From Eremomyces bilateralis CBS 781.70 (Eukaryota; Ascomycota; Dothideomycetes; Eremomycetales; Eremomycetaceae), in the NCBI RefSeq assembly GCF_010015585.1, contig NW_022985067.1:273514-337513 (forward strand): a stretch of 64,000 nt of DNA. The letters run 5' to 3'. Made by a program: the position numbers and the translations under genes. The notes beneath the pieces were generated by a model that saw only the letters and a program-made list of their open reading frames with translations, was not told where the DNA came from and searched no databases. Each line of letters opens with the position of its first letter. Positions within the stretch are counted from its first letter, which is position 1. Positions 23,501 through 33,953 of the stretch are shown here, piece by piece.

Positions 23501-23789
23501 GAAACCTAACGTAGCACCGCCAGCACGTGAAGATGCATCACAGCAGCTGGTGTTCCGGCATCCTATATCCTACCCGAGGAAGCGCAAGACCGCTTGGTCG
23601 GATGCGACCGATCAATTCAGTATCTTAACTTGAAACACGCGGACAACCGGATTTTCGGTTGGATTCCGGTTGAATTGATTGATTCATGATTTGAGGCATC
23701 CTGTTGATAAGGATGGGGATGCGTTTGGTGGTTGGAGAGGGACACTCGAAAAACACCCCAAAGCTCACTCATGCCGTAACTGGTACATA
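20584..23789. other. long intergenic region, about 3.2 kb
   Basis: No gene I can support. Several overlapping short frames at 21.55-22.06 kb lack ATG starts or recognisable domains. A tandem run of CCCACGG occurs at about 22280. An isolated TATAAAA at 23447-23453 has no coding frame after it. The first part should include the tsc1 promoter. Confidence 0.4.
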
Positions 23790-24969
23790 CTATTGACCCT
23801 GATTTATTTCTGCAACCCTCTCAAATATACCCATCGTATGCTCCCAAATCGTCGCTCCGACATTTTTCTCACGGTACTCCTGTAGCAACTTCTGTTTGCC
23901 CGTTGGTTCATCGTTCCAATTGACGAGATACGCCCCGCTGCCCGCGACCACATTGGCACCTAACATAGGCGCATGCAGGCCTTTAGGAGCAGGAACACCA
24001 GATGCCAGCGGAGAGTTCTCGGAAGGCTTTGCGGGTGGGTAGACGCCACTGGTAGCAATATACAGCTGCCTCGCACCCGTCTCCTCATTACTGACAGCAA
24101 GGTTCGACAGCGACAACAGCGGAGAGAGAACATTCATAGCCACACGAGCCCAAGCAGGTAGTTCTCTCGCGAGGCCGGTAGTAACAACCGTCGCCGGCCA
24201 CGAGTGTGCGAACGTCGTCGCAGGCTGGCGCTTCGAGAATTCCTCGGTCATGAGACTGTTCATCGTCGTAGTATGTGTCGCGCACCTCGCTGCAGAGAAT
24301 GTGTTCTTGAGCTCCAAGTCTTTGAAATTGAGCTTGCCTTCAAATCCTGCGTTGAATACACTTAGTGTCCGCGAGAAATGAGGCGGCTGAGTAGCGGCGG
24401 ATTGGAGGAGGGGGAGGAGGTTCGAGATGAAGCGCATTCGGGAGTAGTAACTGAGCGTGAACTTGCGGTCGATGCCTTCGTGGGATTCTAGTTGGAGTCA
24501 GTAAAGAGGGATTCGCGAAGCCTTTCGTATCCTAACCATCGCGACCTCGTAATGACATGTTCCCCTGGCTCTGTACTATGAGATTGATGTGCGACTCCTT
24601 CTTGGTAATCTCTGCGCATACTCGGTCGACCTCCCCGAGCTCCGACACGTCTGCTTTTAGAAACTCGATTTTCCCATCCTTGTTGAGGTCCTTGCATTCG
24701 TTGATGATGCGCTCTGCGGCCGATTCGCTGCGGCCTACGATATAGACTCGTGGGGAGAGAGCATTCTCGATGAAGGCTTTAGCTGTGTATTCCCCAATGC
24801 CCGACGTGGCACCAACTAGTATACGTTAGTTCAATAGAATGGTATTGTTAACATGCGAGGTAATATGAACTACCTTTTCGTGATAGTACTGACCGAAAAG
24901 AGCTACCAAACCAGGACCCAACTGACGAAGCTGGGCATTGGAAGCGTGAACAAGGTCGAGTGCCACCAT
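23790..24969 (-). CDS. atypical short-chain dehydrogenase-like protein
   Basis: Three exons, 24969-24894, 24815-24537 and 24487-23790, give 350 residues. The introns are 78 bases (GTCAGT, GAACTAAC branch, ACTAG) and 49 bases (GTTAGG..ACTAG). Splicing creates the Rossmann start GLVALF-VGATSGIGEYTAKAF. Further SDR landmarks are ADVSELGEVDRV and IVQSQGN in place of NNAG. Where a catalytic YxxxK is expected the sequence reads FSAARCATH, so the usual active-site Tyr and Lys are not seen. Fungal relatives of this divergent group often sit in specialised-metabolite loci, some with altered tetrads. The C-terminus (VGATIWEHTMGIFERVAE) is conserved-looking. Function could be reductase or a non-catalytic cofactor binder. 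Confidence 0.8.
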
Positions 24970-25784
24970 CTTGTGCTTTTCAGAGAGGAGCTGCTCCGTA
25001 GCTTGGATTGCGGGCTGTCTTGTTTTGCAGTGGGTTTCTGGTTGTATGACACAGCGTGAAATAATTCGACATTCTTCGGTTGAAAGAGTAGGAGCTCATT
25101 ATTTTTTATGCTTACCTTCGCCGAATTGGTCGAGTCGATGTCGCGTCTGTGTCTGCCTAGGAACCAGGATATTTGCCATCTTTAATTCTCTATTGGCTCG
25201 GCCCGCCGCCCGCACGTCCGTGCCCGCACGTCCCGCGTGCGGGGCGCGGGCGGTGCGGCTTGCGGGCTAATACCATCCAAGCCCAAGATATGTATGTACT
25301 TTGAGTATAATTAGTTAAGCATGATACACTAGGACAACTCTTGAACGAAGACCAATAACCAGATGTTATGGAGAGCTATAGCAGTGATCAAAAGCGTCAT
25401 AACGGAAATACTAAGAGACCAAAAGGGATTACCCGTCGGCGTATTTGGTATTCTATGGTTTTCTGACGCGTCGGGACTCAGGTCTTGAGACGGGGACAGC
25501 AGACGAGGTCTCGTGACTGCGCGACGATCATCATTCCTAGCCCTCCCTCGATTTGATTTCTCATTCTTCGATATGCGCCTGGCTGTGAGGAACATATAGC
25601 AAGAACAATAGAATGTGGTTTATAGGTTGCAGAACCCTTAGTTTGGCTGTGCGCCAACCTAGTCCTATCTTTTTGGTCGAGTGATTAGAGTAGGTAAGCT
25701 GGTGCGTTCTGAGTTCTGACCAAGCTTCTTACACTGACGTCCATTCATCGTTCCAATCCACAACCACGACCTTGTAGAAGTATT
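24970..25784. other. intergenic with GC-rich hairpin tract
   Basis: No supportable gene. Includes the GC-rich tract at 25200-25268 listed separately. Confidence 0.4.
25200..25268. repeat. GC-rich self-complementary tract
   Basis: Within AT-rich flanks this 69-base block is almost pure G and C. It repeats CCGCACGTCC-like words and then their complement (GCGTGCGGGGCGCGGGCGG), so it can fold on itself. It has no reading frame that I recognise. Confidence 0.6.
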
Positions 25785-25925
25785 GATACGTAACTGATTG
25801 ATCTATCTAGGAGTATGGGAGGCCTCGGAGGAATAGGAGGTAACCACACATGATACTAGCCGTATTGGGATGTCACCTGACTCCCAACCTCTAGAGGATG
25901 GTTGATATCCAACAGACCTTTGTCC
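25785..25925 (-). repeat. dispersed repeat segment, inverted copy of 4.81-4.95 kb
   Basis: Reverse complement matches the worn array at 4810-4950, including GGATATCAACCATCCTCT and CATCCCAATACGGCTAGTAT. It abuts the 3' end of a decayed minus-strand gene, suggesting that the repeat inserted into or beside that gene. Confidence 0.75.
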
Positions 25926-26630
25926 TGCTAATCTTCAACCAATGCACCAAGCCATCACCTGTCGAGTTATAGTTAATTATGCCAGGCGCACTCCCAATAG
26001 CCCAAGCACCCAAAGCAAGACCAGGGTGACTCGCGCCTCGTCCGATCTATTTAGGTTCTATTAACACAATCTTCAATAACCACCAGAAGTGATGCTTACG
26101 TTCACGGCAGTTAAGTCGCGCGGCTCTCCATTCTTCATATGGCTTGCTTAGATCTTATGAAATTGCTAACTTGGCAGTGAGATATCCAGCTACTCCCGTT
26201 CCCAAAGCGGTAGATGCTCTATGAAAGAGAATGACACTCTCAAACCAACAACCAAAGAACAATCAGTCACGACTTACAGGGACCCATGTTGTGCGATTCA
26301 GGAATCTTGAATTGGTACCAAGCACCGTGCAAAGCGTCGCACTTGCGTGCCATTATGGACTGGGGCATATGCTAAGTACCAAGCTTTGGGAGCCTTAGGC
26401 CAGCTTGACCATAGTTCCAACTAACGCCAGCGCAAAAGAGACGGCAACGAAGTTAAGCTCCCCATAAAATTTCAGGGTTATGGAAATCTCCCTAACCATA
26501 TTCAAGGACCTCCGCTTCTCATCCCTCTTTGCGGAGATGCTCATCAGGAAAATGAGGGCGGGGTTCGGCTGAGATGCAGATCCCCCGAGGCCAGTGGTAA
26601 TTATACGGTACTTCAGATACCCACTTTACC
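25926..26630 (-). pseudogene. remnant of a small membrane-protein gene
   Basis: Read on the minus strand, several peptide-like blocks follow in order. First is SASQPNPALIFLMSISAKRD ... LKFYGELNFVAVSFALALVGTM. An apparent intron at about 26425-26376 (GTCAAG..CCCAG) leads to ARKCDALHGAWYQFKIPESH and NMGP. A GTAAGT..AGAG intron then joins to STALGTGVAGYLTA, after which EEWRAARLNCRER and GLALGAWAIGSAPGIINYN appear. The later blocks are not in one frame: stops intervene and the apparent gap after GYLTA is too short (24 bases) for a normal intron. No start codon is clear. The hydrophobic blocks suggest a small multi-span membrane protein. It looks like a decaying host gene cut off by the repeat at 25.8 kb; a fast-evolving intact gene with mis-called introns is the alternative. 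Confidence 0.4.
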
Positions 26631-26760
26631 CCAGATCTCCACCTTTACCCAGGATCTCCACCTTACCCCAGATATCCTCCATTTGCCCGGATATTCTCTG
26701 TATTTCAGATATTCTTCATACCTCAGATCCTCTGTAGCACGGATATCACACTTCCCAAGC
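26620..26760 (+). promoter_or_regulatory. degenerate pyrimidine-rich direct repeats before the Dal5-type gene
   Basis: Three to five worn copies of a word like TTTACCCCAGATCTCCACC, then CCGGATATTC/CAGATATTC words, end just 30 bases before the ATG. They may be core-promoter or activator repeats, or simply a decayed minisatellite. Confidence 0.4.
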
Positions 26761-26789
26761 TTTTCAGATCACTCTCAGTCTATCCAGTC

Positions 26790-28691
26790 ATGGCCTCAGA
26801 CAAGAAGATGTTGGACAGGCCGCCTAGTGAGGACCCTTTGCAGTGCGAGACGATTGAAGACATTGGGGCGATCGAAGATGAAGCCACGGTCAAAAGAATC
26901 AACAGGAAGATTGACCGTAGAATCTGCATTGTCCTGGGCGTCCTGTACACGATTGCTGTCATAGATCGTGTTAATCTTCCAGTAGGCCATCTCTGTGTCC
27001 AGTGTTGCCTATAGATACAATTTGCTAACTTGATTATAGAATGCGTTCGTCGACCTAATCTCATTCAGTGATTTTTCCAAGATTGGATAGGGGACTGCCT
27101 GCTGATGCATAAATTCGAATAGTTACGTGGCTGGTATGGGTAGGGACCTCAAGTTAGCCGAAGGAAACGCATACGTGAGTCAGTCCCAAGTCTAATTTGG
27201 ATTTCGATGATCTAACTTCCAACCAGTCGCTTTTGATCCTTTGCTTTTTCCCGTTCTACATCGCCTTCCAGCCAGTGATGACCCCAATTTCTCGGAAGCT
27301 CCGTCCTCGTCGATTCTTATCTGGCATTGTTATATCTTGGGGCCTTGTAATGGCTGGCCATGGCCTTGTGCACGACTGGCGTGCCATGCTCGCCCTTCGC
27401 TGCTTGCTTGGAATTTTCGAAGCTGGGTTCTTTTCTACCAGTGTTTACCTCATTAGTACCTGGTACATTCGGAGTAAGCATTGCCTACTCCTTTCTATTG
27501 CAAACAAGTATAACTGATTGTATCCTAGGCGAAGTGGCAACACGAAATGCCGCCTTTTACTTGGTGGGCGTTTTCTTTGCCGGATTTGGAGGTGTTCTTG
27601 CGTACGGAGTAAGTTTGCTCATATAGCCGTCTCCCAATCTTTGAACCTACTAATTCCGTAATCCAGCTCTCGAGGATGGATGGCGTGGGAGGCTATGCTG
27701 GTTGGAGATGTAAGTGAACCTAGAGTATCTTCAGTGGAATGTCCTGACCTAAACTTATCAAATCCAGGGATTTTCATAATCGAGGGGATCATCACCATCG
27801 TCGGGGGATGCCTAGCATATATCCTTATCGTTGATTTCCCTGAACAGGCAGCTCACTCGTGGAAATTCCTCACCGAGGAAGAGGCCAGAATTATCATAGA
27901 ACGAGTTGAGCGTGACCGCGGCGACACAATCATACCGCCCTTCGAATTGTGGCCGTACCTTGCAAATGCCCTGGATTGGAAAATATGGTTCTTTGCTGCA
28001 AACTTTGGCCTCACATCAACCGTTACATATGCGACGGCGTACTTTATGCCGATCATTCTCCGTGAAGATATGGGATTCAGCGAAGTCGCAACACAGTGTC
28101 TCTCGACCCCGGTAAGTCATCAGCGTCGCCAAACAATTTGAACTTAACCTTCATGAAATTCGTGGAATTCTATCAATATTTAGCTAACTCGTTTCCGCGC
28201 TTCTTCAGGCAGTCGCCGTTGCAGCAATTCTCGGCCAGTTCGAAGCTTACCTCTCCGATCGTTTCCGTCTGCGAAGCCCGTTCATGATCTTTAACGCAGC
28301 TCTGATAATAATTGGTATTATTCTCCTTGGCTTCGTGGAAGTCACGGGGGTGCGATTCTTTGGATGTTTCCTGATCGTGGGAGGTGCAAATGCCAATATT
28401 CCTCTGACTCTGACATACCAAGCCAACAATATTGTGGGCCAATGGAAACGAGCATTCTGCTCTGCAACCCTTATCGGTGCTGGTGCCGTCGGTGGAATCA
28501 TTGGGTCTTTGACCTTCCGCAGTCAGGATGCTCCAGCTTATCGTCCAGGTCTTTATACTTGCCTAACTGCTGGAGCGCTGGTGATCCTCTCCGTTTTAAT
28601 TACAACGGCATACTTTGCCGTCTCCAATAAGAGGCAACGACAAGGGAAATTGATAATTGAGAAAATGGATGGTTTCAGGTATACTCACTAA
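26790..28691 (+). CDS. MFS anion:cation symporter, allantoate-permease (Dal5) type
   Basis: Eight exons give 481 residues: 26790-26981, 27040-27044, 27123-27174, 27227-27474, 27530-27608, 27667-27709, 27768-28111, 28209-28691. All junction phases agree. Exon 2 is a 5-base micro-exon (AATGC) needed to join VIDRVNLP to N-AYVAGMGRDLKLAEGNAY in the family's conserved first-helix region. Landmarks are GRLxxR-like segments in the family style: AGHGLVHDWRAMLALRCLLG, FEAGFFSTSVYLISTWY, GYAGWRWIFIIEGI and ANIPLTLTYQANNIVGQWKR. Family members import carboxylates, vitamins or allantoate-like anions across the plasma membrane. The substrate cannot be named. The promoter is a pyrimidine-rich run of TTACCCCAGATCTCC-like repeats (26620-26760). 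Confidence 0.88.
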
Positions 28692-28868
28692 ATGAGACGA
28701 TATTGGATGGTGGAGAGTCTAGACTGGTGTGAAGCGAATAGGTTATAAATGTAAGGCTAGACTTGGTGATAGAAAAAAACCTTGGTGTTGGAAAACGAGT
28801 ATATTCATGTTTCCGTGAAGCTGATGTGCCACCAAAACGGGATTCCAGATTGAACGGCTAGTAACTCA

Positions 28869-29532
28869 TTATCCCCTTGATTGCTGCAGTGCTCAAAGAC
28901 CGGTGACCAACCCCCGGGTGTCTTACCAGGGGTTCTAACCCCATGGCCGACCACTTTCTGCTTCGACCGCCGTTCGTTGTGTATTAACTAACTTAACTTA
29001 GTTAACGTAATCCACCAGCGAGTCGCCCATACCACCGACTCGCCCATCCCATTTCACACCAAAAATGGCAAAATCAGACATACAATATCCCAACCCAGAC
29101 ATGATGAAATTATTTAGAAATCAATAGGTAGAATCTAGTAAGCATTTTATGCATTCTATATAGATTTCGGAGAGATATATAACGTCCTTGAAGAGATATT
29201 TAAGTCCCAATTATCTCCTCATACAAAAATCTAGCCATATTATACGATCTCTACTAATAATGGGTATAACTGGCCTGACTTAATATATATCTTTAAGTAC
29301 ATGATAAAGACCTTGAGAACATACTTTTTGAATCATCCTACTCCGTTGTTGTTAAGATATTGTATGTATGATTTTGCCATTTTTGGTGTGAAATGGGATG
29401 GGCGACTCGCAGGTGGATTAACTTAACTACGTTAAGTTAGTTAGTTGTACCTTGCGCATCCAGACCGTGTCAGTGGAAACTGGGTTTTGATGAGAAGTTG
29501 AGCACTGTAGCGACGGCCATCAAGGGGATAAG
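28869..29532. repeat. outer imperfect inverted repeat enclosing the MITE-like element
   Basis: TTATCCCCTTGAT at 28869, continuing TGCAGTGCTCAA to 28896, faces its reverse complement at 29498-29532, where an extra seven or so bases lie in the middle of the arm. It may be an older element into which the inner element inserted. Confidence 0.45.
28985..29446. mobile_element. MITE-like element, about 460 bases
   Basis: Long inverted arms face each other: TAATCCACC, GCGAGTCGCCCAT, CCCATTTCACACCAAAAATG and GCAAAATCA on the left recur as reverse complement on the right (29350-29420). Beyond them TAACTAACTTAAC-like words also mirror each other, so the element probably extends to about 28985 and 29446. 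The left arm has an extra copy of CGACTCGCCCAT. The AT-rich centre has no coding frame. Non-autonomous DNA element; superfamily not assigned because the target duplication is unclear. Confidence 0.7.
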
Positions 29533-30155
29533 GTTTAAGCGCAGTGATCGTCCCGCCGCATGTTACGATTTCATTCGTCAGAAGCATAGCTTACCCTACT
29601 AATTTGAACTAACCAGATTTGGTTGCGTACGAAGAGGTGCACCACAGTCATTTACTGCTACAGCTATAATTATTGTAACAGCATTGGGTCTGTTTAGGAA
29701 CCGATGGCGATCTTGCGTTTTGCTGCTGAGCAGGTCGGACTTCAGACCGATTTGGACAGACCTAAATTCGGTCTCAGCTCGACATAGCTCTCTGACTAAT
29801 ACTAATACCTCTCGGAGCGCTCGGACAGTCTCGGTGAGTTTTAACACCGAGGCGAACCTATGAGTAAAGCAACCACTTTTTCTAGGAGTTTTAGACCCGA
29901 TTCGAACGGCGAACCTAGGGGCGACCAATTTCCTCACCAGACGAATTTATAACGAGCGGAAAGGGCCAGATGAAATCACCAAATAATGACGTCATGGAAG
30001 TTAGTCAACCTTGGTCGACGTCCCTTTCGGTCTTATATATTGTGTTTGACGTTCCCCTTTACTTCACTCACGACCTCAAATACCAATACGAGCATTGATA
30101 CTATCGCAACGACTATCAGCAAGTCCAAGCGTGTAACCCCTCCAATTTTCCGACA

Positions 30156-31168
30156 ATGGTAAAATTTATCACCGTTTTCGGTGCTACTGGCATCCAAGGA
30201 GGCTCAGTTATCAAAGCGATTCTGGGCGATGCAACTCTTGCGAAAGAGTACTCCATTCGAGGCGTGACTCGCGACACGTCCAAACCCAAGGCTCAAGCAC
30301 TGGCTCAGAAAGGTGTTGAATTGGTGACGGTATAGACGAAGTTCCGAGGCTTGGAGACTCTCTGGCTGACTGCAACTGAAGGCGAACATGGACTCCAAGG
30401 ACTCGATCGTCTCTGCGATCGAGGGTTCTGATATCATCTTCCTTGTGACCAACTACTGGGAGACTGGTGATCCTGAAGTTGAGAAAGCTCAAGGTAAAAC
30501 CGTCGCTGATGCGTCCAAAGCGGCCGGAGTCAAGCATATCATCTTCTCCTCTTTGCTCAATGTGACGAAAATTTCCGGCGGCCGGCTCCCACACGTGAAA
30601 CACTTCGATGGGAAGGCGGAAATCGAAGAATACATCCGTTCCTCAGGGATCCCGGCAACTTTTGTTCTGCCAGGTTACTATATGTCCAACTACCTGCAGA
30701 TGCTTCAGAAGGGAGATGACGGCTCCTACAGCCTTGCGTATCCAGTCAGCAAGGAGGCAAAGTTCCCCCTTTTCGATGCGGCCGAGGACATGGGTGAATA
30801 TTACTATAAACGTTTCCGCAGGGCTGAAGCACTGACACGTCGTAGGCAAATTTGTGAAGCCCGCTCTGAAGAAGCCAGAAAAATTCAATGGCAAACGGAT
30901 TCTGGCAGCGACCGACTACTATCCTGTCGCGCGCATTCTCGCTGAGTTTGAGGAGGTGACTGGGAAAAAGATCAACTTCAATCAAATTAGCGCGGATCAG
31001 TACAAGAGCTTCCTACCAGACTACATGGCGCAAGAGATGCTGGAGAACCACTTGCTGATCGAGGAGCCAGGATATTACAATGGCACGTCCTTGCAGGAGA
31101 GTCTGGATGCCTTGGAGGACAAACCAACGACTTGGAAGGAGTTTGTGAAGAAAAGTGGTTTTCGATAG
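30156..31168 (+). CDS. NmrA-like NAD(P)-binding protein
   Basis: Three exons (30156-30329, 30382-30793, 30846-31168) give 302 residues, with two 52-base introns (GTATAG..TGAAG; GTGAAT..CGTAG). The N-terminus ITVFGATGIQGGSVIKAIL is the glycine-rich dinucleotide motif of extended/atypical SDRs. GSDIIFLVTNYWE, AAGVKHIIFSSLLNVTKISG and GIPATFVLPGYYMSNYLQ are typical of NmrA-type proteins, which bind NADP but usually lack the catalytic YxxxK. A. nidulans NmrA is a redox-linked nitrogen regulator; most paralogues, like this short one, are of unknown role and may sense cofactor or act as reductases. A TATATA lies upstream. Confidence 0.87.
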
Positions 31169-32525
31169 GGTAGAGACTTGCAATCCCATTGTTTAATGAT
31201 CTGACAGACTACTGTTTACGCATAAATGCTTGCTGTGTCTAGCTGTAGTATCCCACGGTCGGCAATAATAGATATAATAATAATAATAATTCAATTCAAC
31301 GTGCTATCCGGTTCCCGTTAGGGTCTATGAACACGGTCATTTGACTATTTAGTATGTCGCGGGTAAATTTGTATAACTAGTTTCTTAATAAGACACGTTT
31401 CGATCCAACGTGGTGACACTCCGAGCAAACACAAACCACGTGACCCAACACACACTGAAGTCAGGTGACCTCCGTGTGACATCATCAATGTCATAGCTTT
31501 TGACTGATTTGCGTGTTCTTACCCAAGAAGCCGTTACGTGAGGACTGGGTTCGGCTCTTGAAAGAAGTGCATCTGTCAATAGTTCAATCTTCTTTTCCAA
31601 TTCGGAACTGTTTGGAGTTTTATGTTTGGGAGGCCCTCCCATAACGTATTCCCTAGAGCCACTTTGACAGGTCTGACATGACTGACGAGCAACGGATACA
31701 CACATCTATCTCTACTACCAACGCATGCGCGCATCCACTCCTGATTCCTTTGGATGGCTAATCTCCCAATTCTGGTATCATTGTTTCCTGGGTGACTATC
31801 AGGCGAGCTGTTGAGAGCCATGGAATCTCCTGTAGGTGGGCTGGCCTGGAATCAGGTCCAGCTGTATCCAAATGAAAACTCGAATGGAAGTCGCTGTTTA
31901 GTCGTCATCGCAGCAATTTTGTCATAAGATCAGCACGTTGGTCAATGATAATTGTAATCGATTGTTGAAGAATTGGGAGAGTGGTGAAAGTCGCTGGATG
32001 GTTCGTGAGGATGTAGCGTTTTGTACGGAATATAGACAGTGAGTTCGGGTTTCAAGTGAAAAAGTAAAGAAATGCGTGGTGGTTATGTCGCGGGATGCGT
32101 GGTGCGGGAATACTGTCGCAAGATGCCTGTTGGTTTCTACTGCCTCCTAACATTCCTTTCCCTACCCTCTACCCCTAGGCTAGGCCTAATCAGGACGCCT
32201 CAGCCTTCTCCTATGTATTTAAGTTATCTTTATCTAGCTTACTAGCTAGATCTCCTTTTCTAGACTATGGGAGTAATCAATAATTCAAAATCAATTTGCG
32301 TTATGACTAGTTATAGTAACTGAGCTTAAACAGCCACCGTGCTTAATCATCACCCCCGCGAAATGCGACAAATACGGTGTCTATCCCACCCGGAACCAGC
32401 CATACACGGGGGTCACGTGTAGGAAACTGGCAAACGGCGTAAAACAGAGATATCCTGTAAAACTGATCTCTGAGAGTAGTTAGGTCCTTCCCTGAAGATT
32501 CACTTTCACCGCAAATCATTTCGCA
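31169..32525. other. intergenic region holding a broken regulator fragment
   Basis: Apart from the Zn2Cys6 remnant no gene is seen. A short (ATA)n run lies at about 31269-31290. The last part is promoter for the hydrolase at 32526. Confidence 0.4.
31530..31820 (-). pseudogene. broken Zn2Cys6 DNA-binding domain remnant
   Basis: On the minus strand an ATG frame reads MALNSSPDSHPGNNDTRIG and then WMRACVGSRDRCV. Half a finger follows in another frame: QSCQTCQSGSREYVMGGPPK, then HKTPNSSELEKKIELLTDAL. Together these resemble a Zn2Cys6 cluster (C..C.....C, C..C......C), the GGPPKRK linker and the dimerisation coil of fungal regulators, but the frame is broken in the middle of the finger and some Cys are lost. 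Nothing resembling the rest of such a regulator follows. I read it as a dead 5' fragment. Confidence 0.5.
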
Positions 32526-33953
32526 ATGGACTCACCATTTGCTGTTCTCAAGTTTCTTATCCTTAAAACTCCGTTTATCCTGAGAACGGTGCTGTACCAT
32601 GCCCTCTCTCTGTCCCCAACTTCGTCCAAATGGGATCTCCGCACCACGCTTATAGTCAATATCGTCCGTGATATGCTAACCAACTCCCCTCCGTCCACAA
32701 TATCCAAGCAGCAAAAGGACACGTTACGGGATCCCGGAATCAAAGGCAAGATGTGGGTGAGTAAAGTTACAATGCCAGCTCCGTCGGAAGACGCAGTACG
32801 GGATTTGCTGTTCGAAACAATCGACGCGCTCAAGCAGGAAAATGAGGAATACTCCAGGCCGGCTCTCGTACCAGTCGAGGCAGAGTGGACAGGTTATCGG
32901 GCAGGTGTCGCAGACAATGCACCCGAGCTATCAATTTCCGAGGCGGAGAAGTACGAGAACTTAATGAAGGAGGTTACAAGTGATGTAACTTTGCTATATT
33001 TCCACGGCGGAGCATACTACCTGATGGACCCTTGCACTCAGAGATCAGCAACTTCAAAATACAGCAATCTCACCGGAGGTCGTGTGTTGTCGGTACGCTA
33101 TCGCCTAGCACCACAGAACCCCTTCCCGGCCGCTCTACTCGACGCTCTCGTCTCCTATCTATCCCTCCTCTATCCACCAGCAGGTGCGCTTCACAAGCCA
33201 GTTCCTGCATCGCACATTGTCATTACTGGGGATTCCGCAGGCGGAAACCTCTCCCTTGTCCTTCTGCAAGCCCTGCTCCAAATCCATCGCGCCGCGCCCG
33301 CCGGGAATGTCCCCACGGTCGTATTCCACGGCAAAGTGGTCGAGCTGCCCCTCCCCGCCGGAGTCGCACTGAGTCCCCCCTCCCTCGATCTCACGCGCTG
33401 TATGCCATCGACGGAGAACAATGCACAGTACAACTACCTCCCACCGCCTTCAATTTCCCCGACCAAATCGCCTCCCTGCACAATTTGGCCAACCGACCCA
33501 CCCCGCGCCGACCTCTTCTGCGAAGGCAGCGCGCTCTGTCATCCCCTCGTTTCTCCTCTCGCCGCAAAATCTTGGGAAGGTTCGCCGCCGATCTTCGTCG
33601 TCTGCGGCGAGGAAATGCTCACGGATGAGTGCAAAGCATTCGTACAGAAGGCCGCGAAGCAGAGGGTCAGGGCTGTCTGGGAGCAGTACGAGGCGATGCC
33701 ACACTGCTTCTCACTACTTCTTGAGGGGAACGCAGGGGGTGCAATGAGTTTCGATAGTTGGTCAGATTTTGTAAAGAGGGCGGTGCAGAGTCCGGAGGAG
33801 ATTGTGACGAGAGGAGAGTTTATCACTGCGAAGAACTTGGTTAGACGGCCAGTGGAAGTCTACAAACTGATGGATATGAGCGATGAAGATATCTTGGTGC
33901 GGATGAGAAACGCGAGGCAGAAGATGATTGAGTGCGCTGCCACGGCTTGTTAA
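32526..33953 (+). CDS. alpha/beta hydrolase, hormone-sensitive-lipase/steryl-acetyl-hydrolase type
   Basis: Single-exon 475-residue protein. The HSL-family oxyanion motif HGGAYY lies near residue 159, and the nucleophile elbow GDSAGG has Ser near 237. EEMLTDE near 366 supplies the likely acid, and MPHCF has the catalytic His near 393, so the triad is complete. The N-terminus has a hydrophobic stretch (FAVLKFLILKTPFILRTVLY) that could be a membrane anchor. A Pro/Ser-rich insertion (YLPPPSISPTKSPP) lies between Ser and Asp. Family members hydrolyse small esters such as acetylated sterols or xenobiotics. No partner genes point to one substrate. Confidence 0.9.
   Translation: MDSPFAVLKFLILKTPFILRTVLYHALSLSPTSSKWDLRTTLIVNIVRDMLTNSPPSTISKQQKDTLRDPGIKGKMWVSKVTMPAPSEDAVRDLLFETIDALKQENEEYSRPALVPVEAEWTGYRAGVADNAPELSISEAEKYENLMKEVTSDVTLLYFHGGAYYLMDPCTQRSATSKYSNLTGGRVLSVRYRLAPQNPFPAALLDALVSYLSLLYPPAGALHKPVPASHIVITGDSAGGNLSLVLLQALLQIHRAAPAGNVPTVVFHGKVVELPLPAGVALSPPSLDLTRCMPSTENNAQYNYLPPPSISPTKSPPCTIWPTDPPRADLFCEGSALCHPLVSPLAAKSWEGSPPIFVVCGEEMLTDECKAFVQKAAKQRVRAVWEQYEAMPHCFSLLLEGNAGGAMSFDSWSDFVKRAVQSPEEIVTRGEFITAKNLVRRPVEVYKLMDMSDEDILVRMRNARQKMIECAATAC

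Larger units (their letters stand above)
28692..30155. other. intergenic with inverted-repeat elements
   Basis: No gene seen. The MITE-like element and its outer inverted repeat are listed separately. A TATATA word at 30034-30039 precedes the NmrA-like gene by about 120 bases. Confidence 0.45.
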
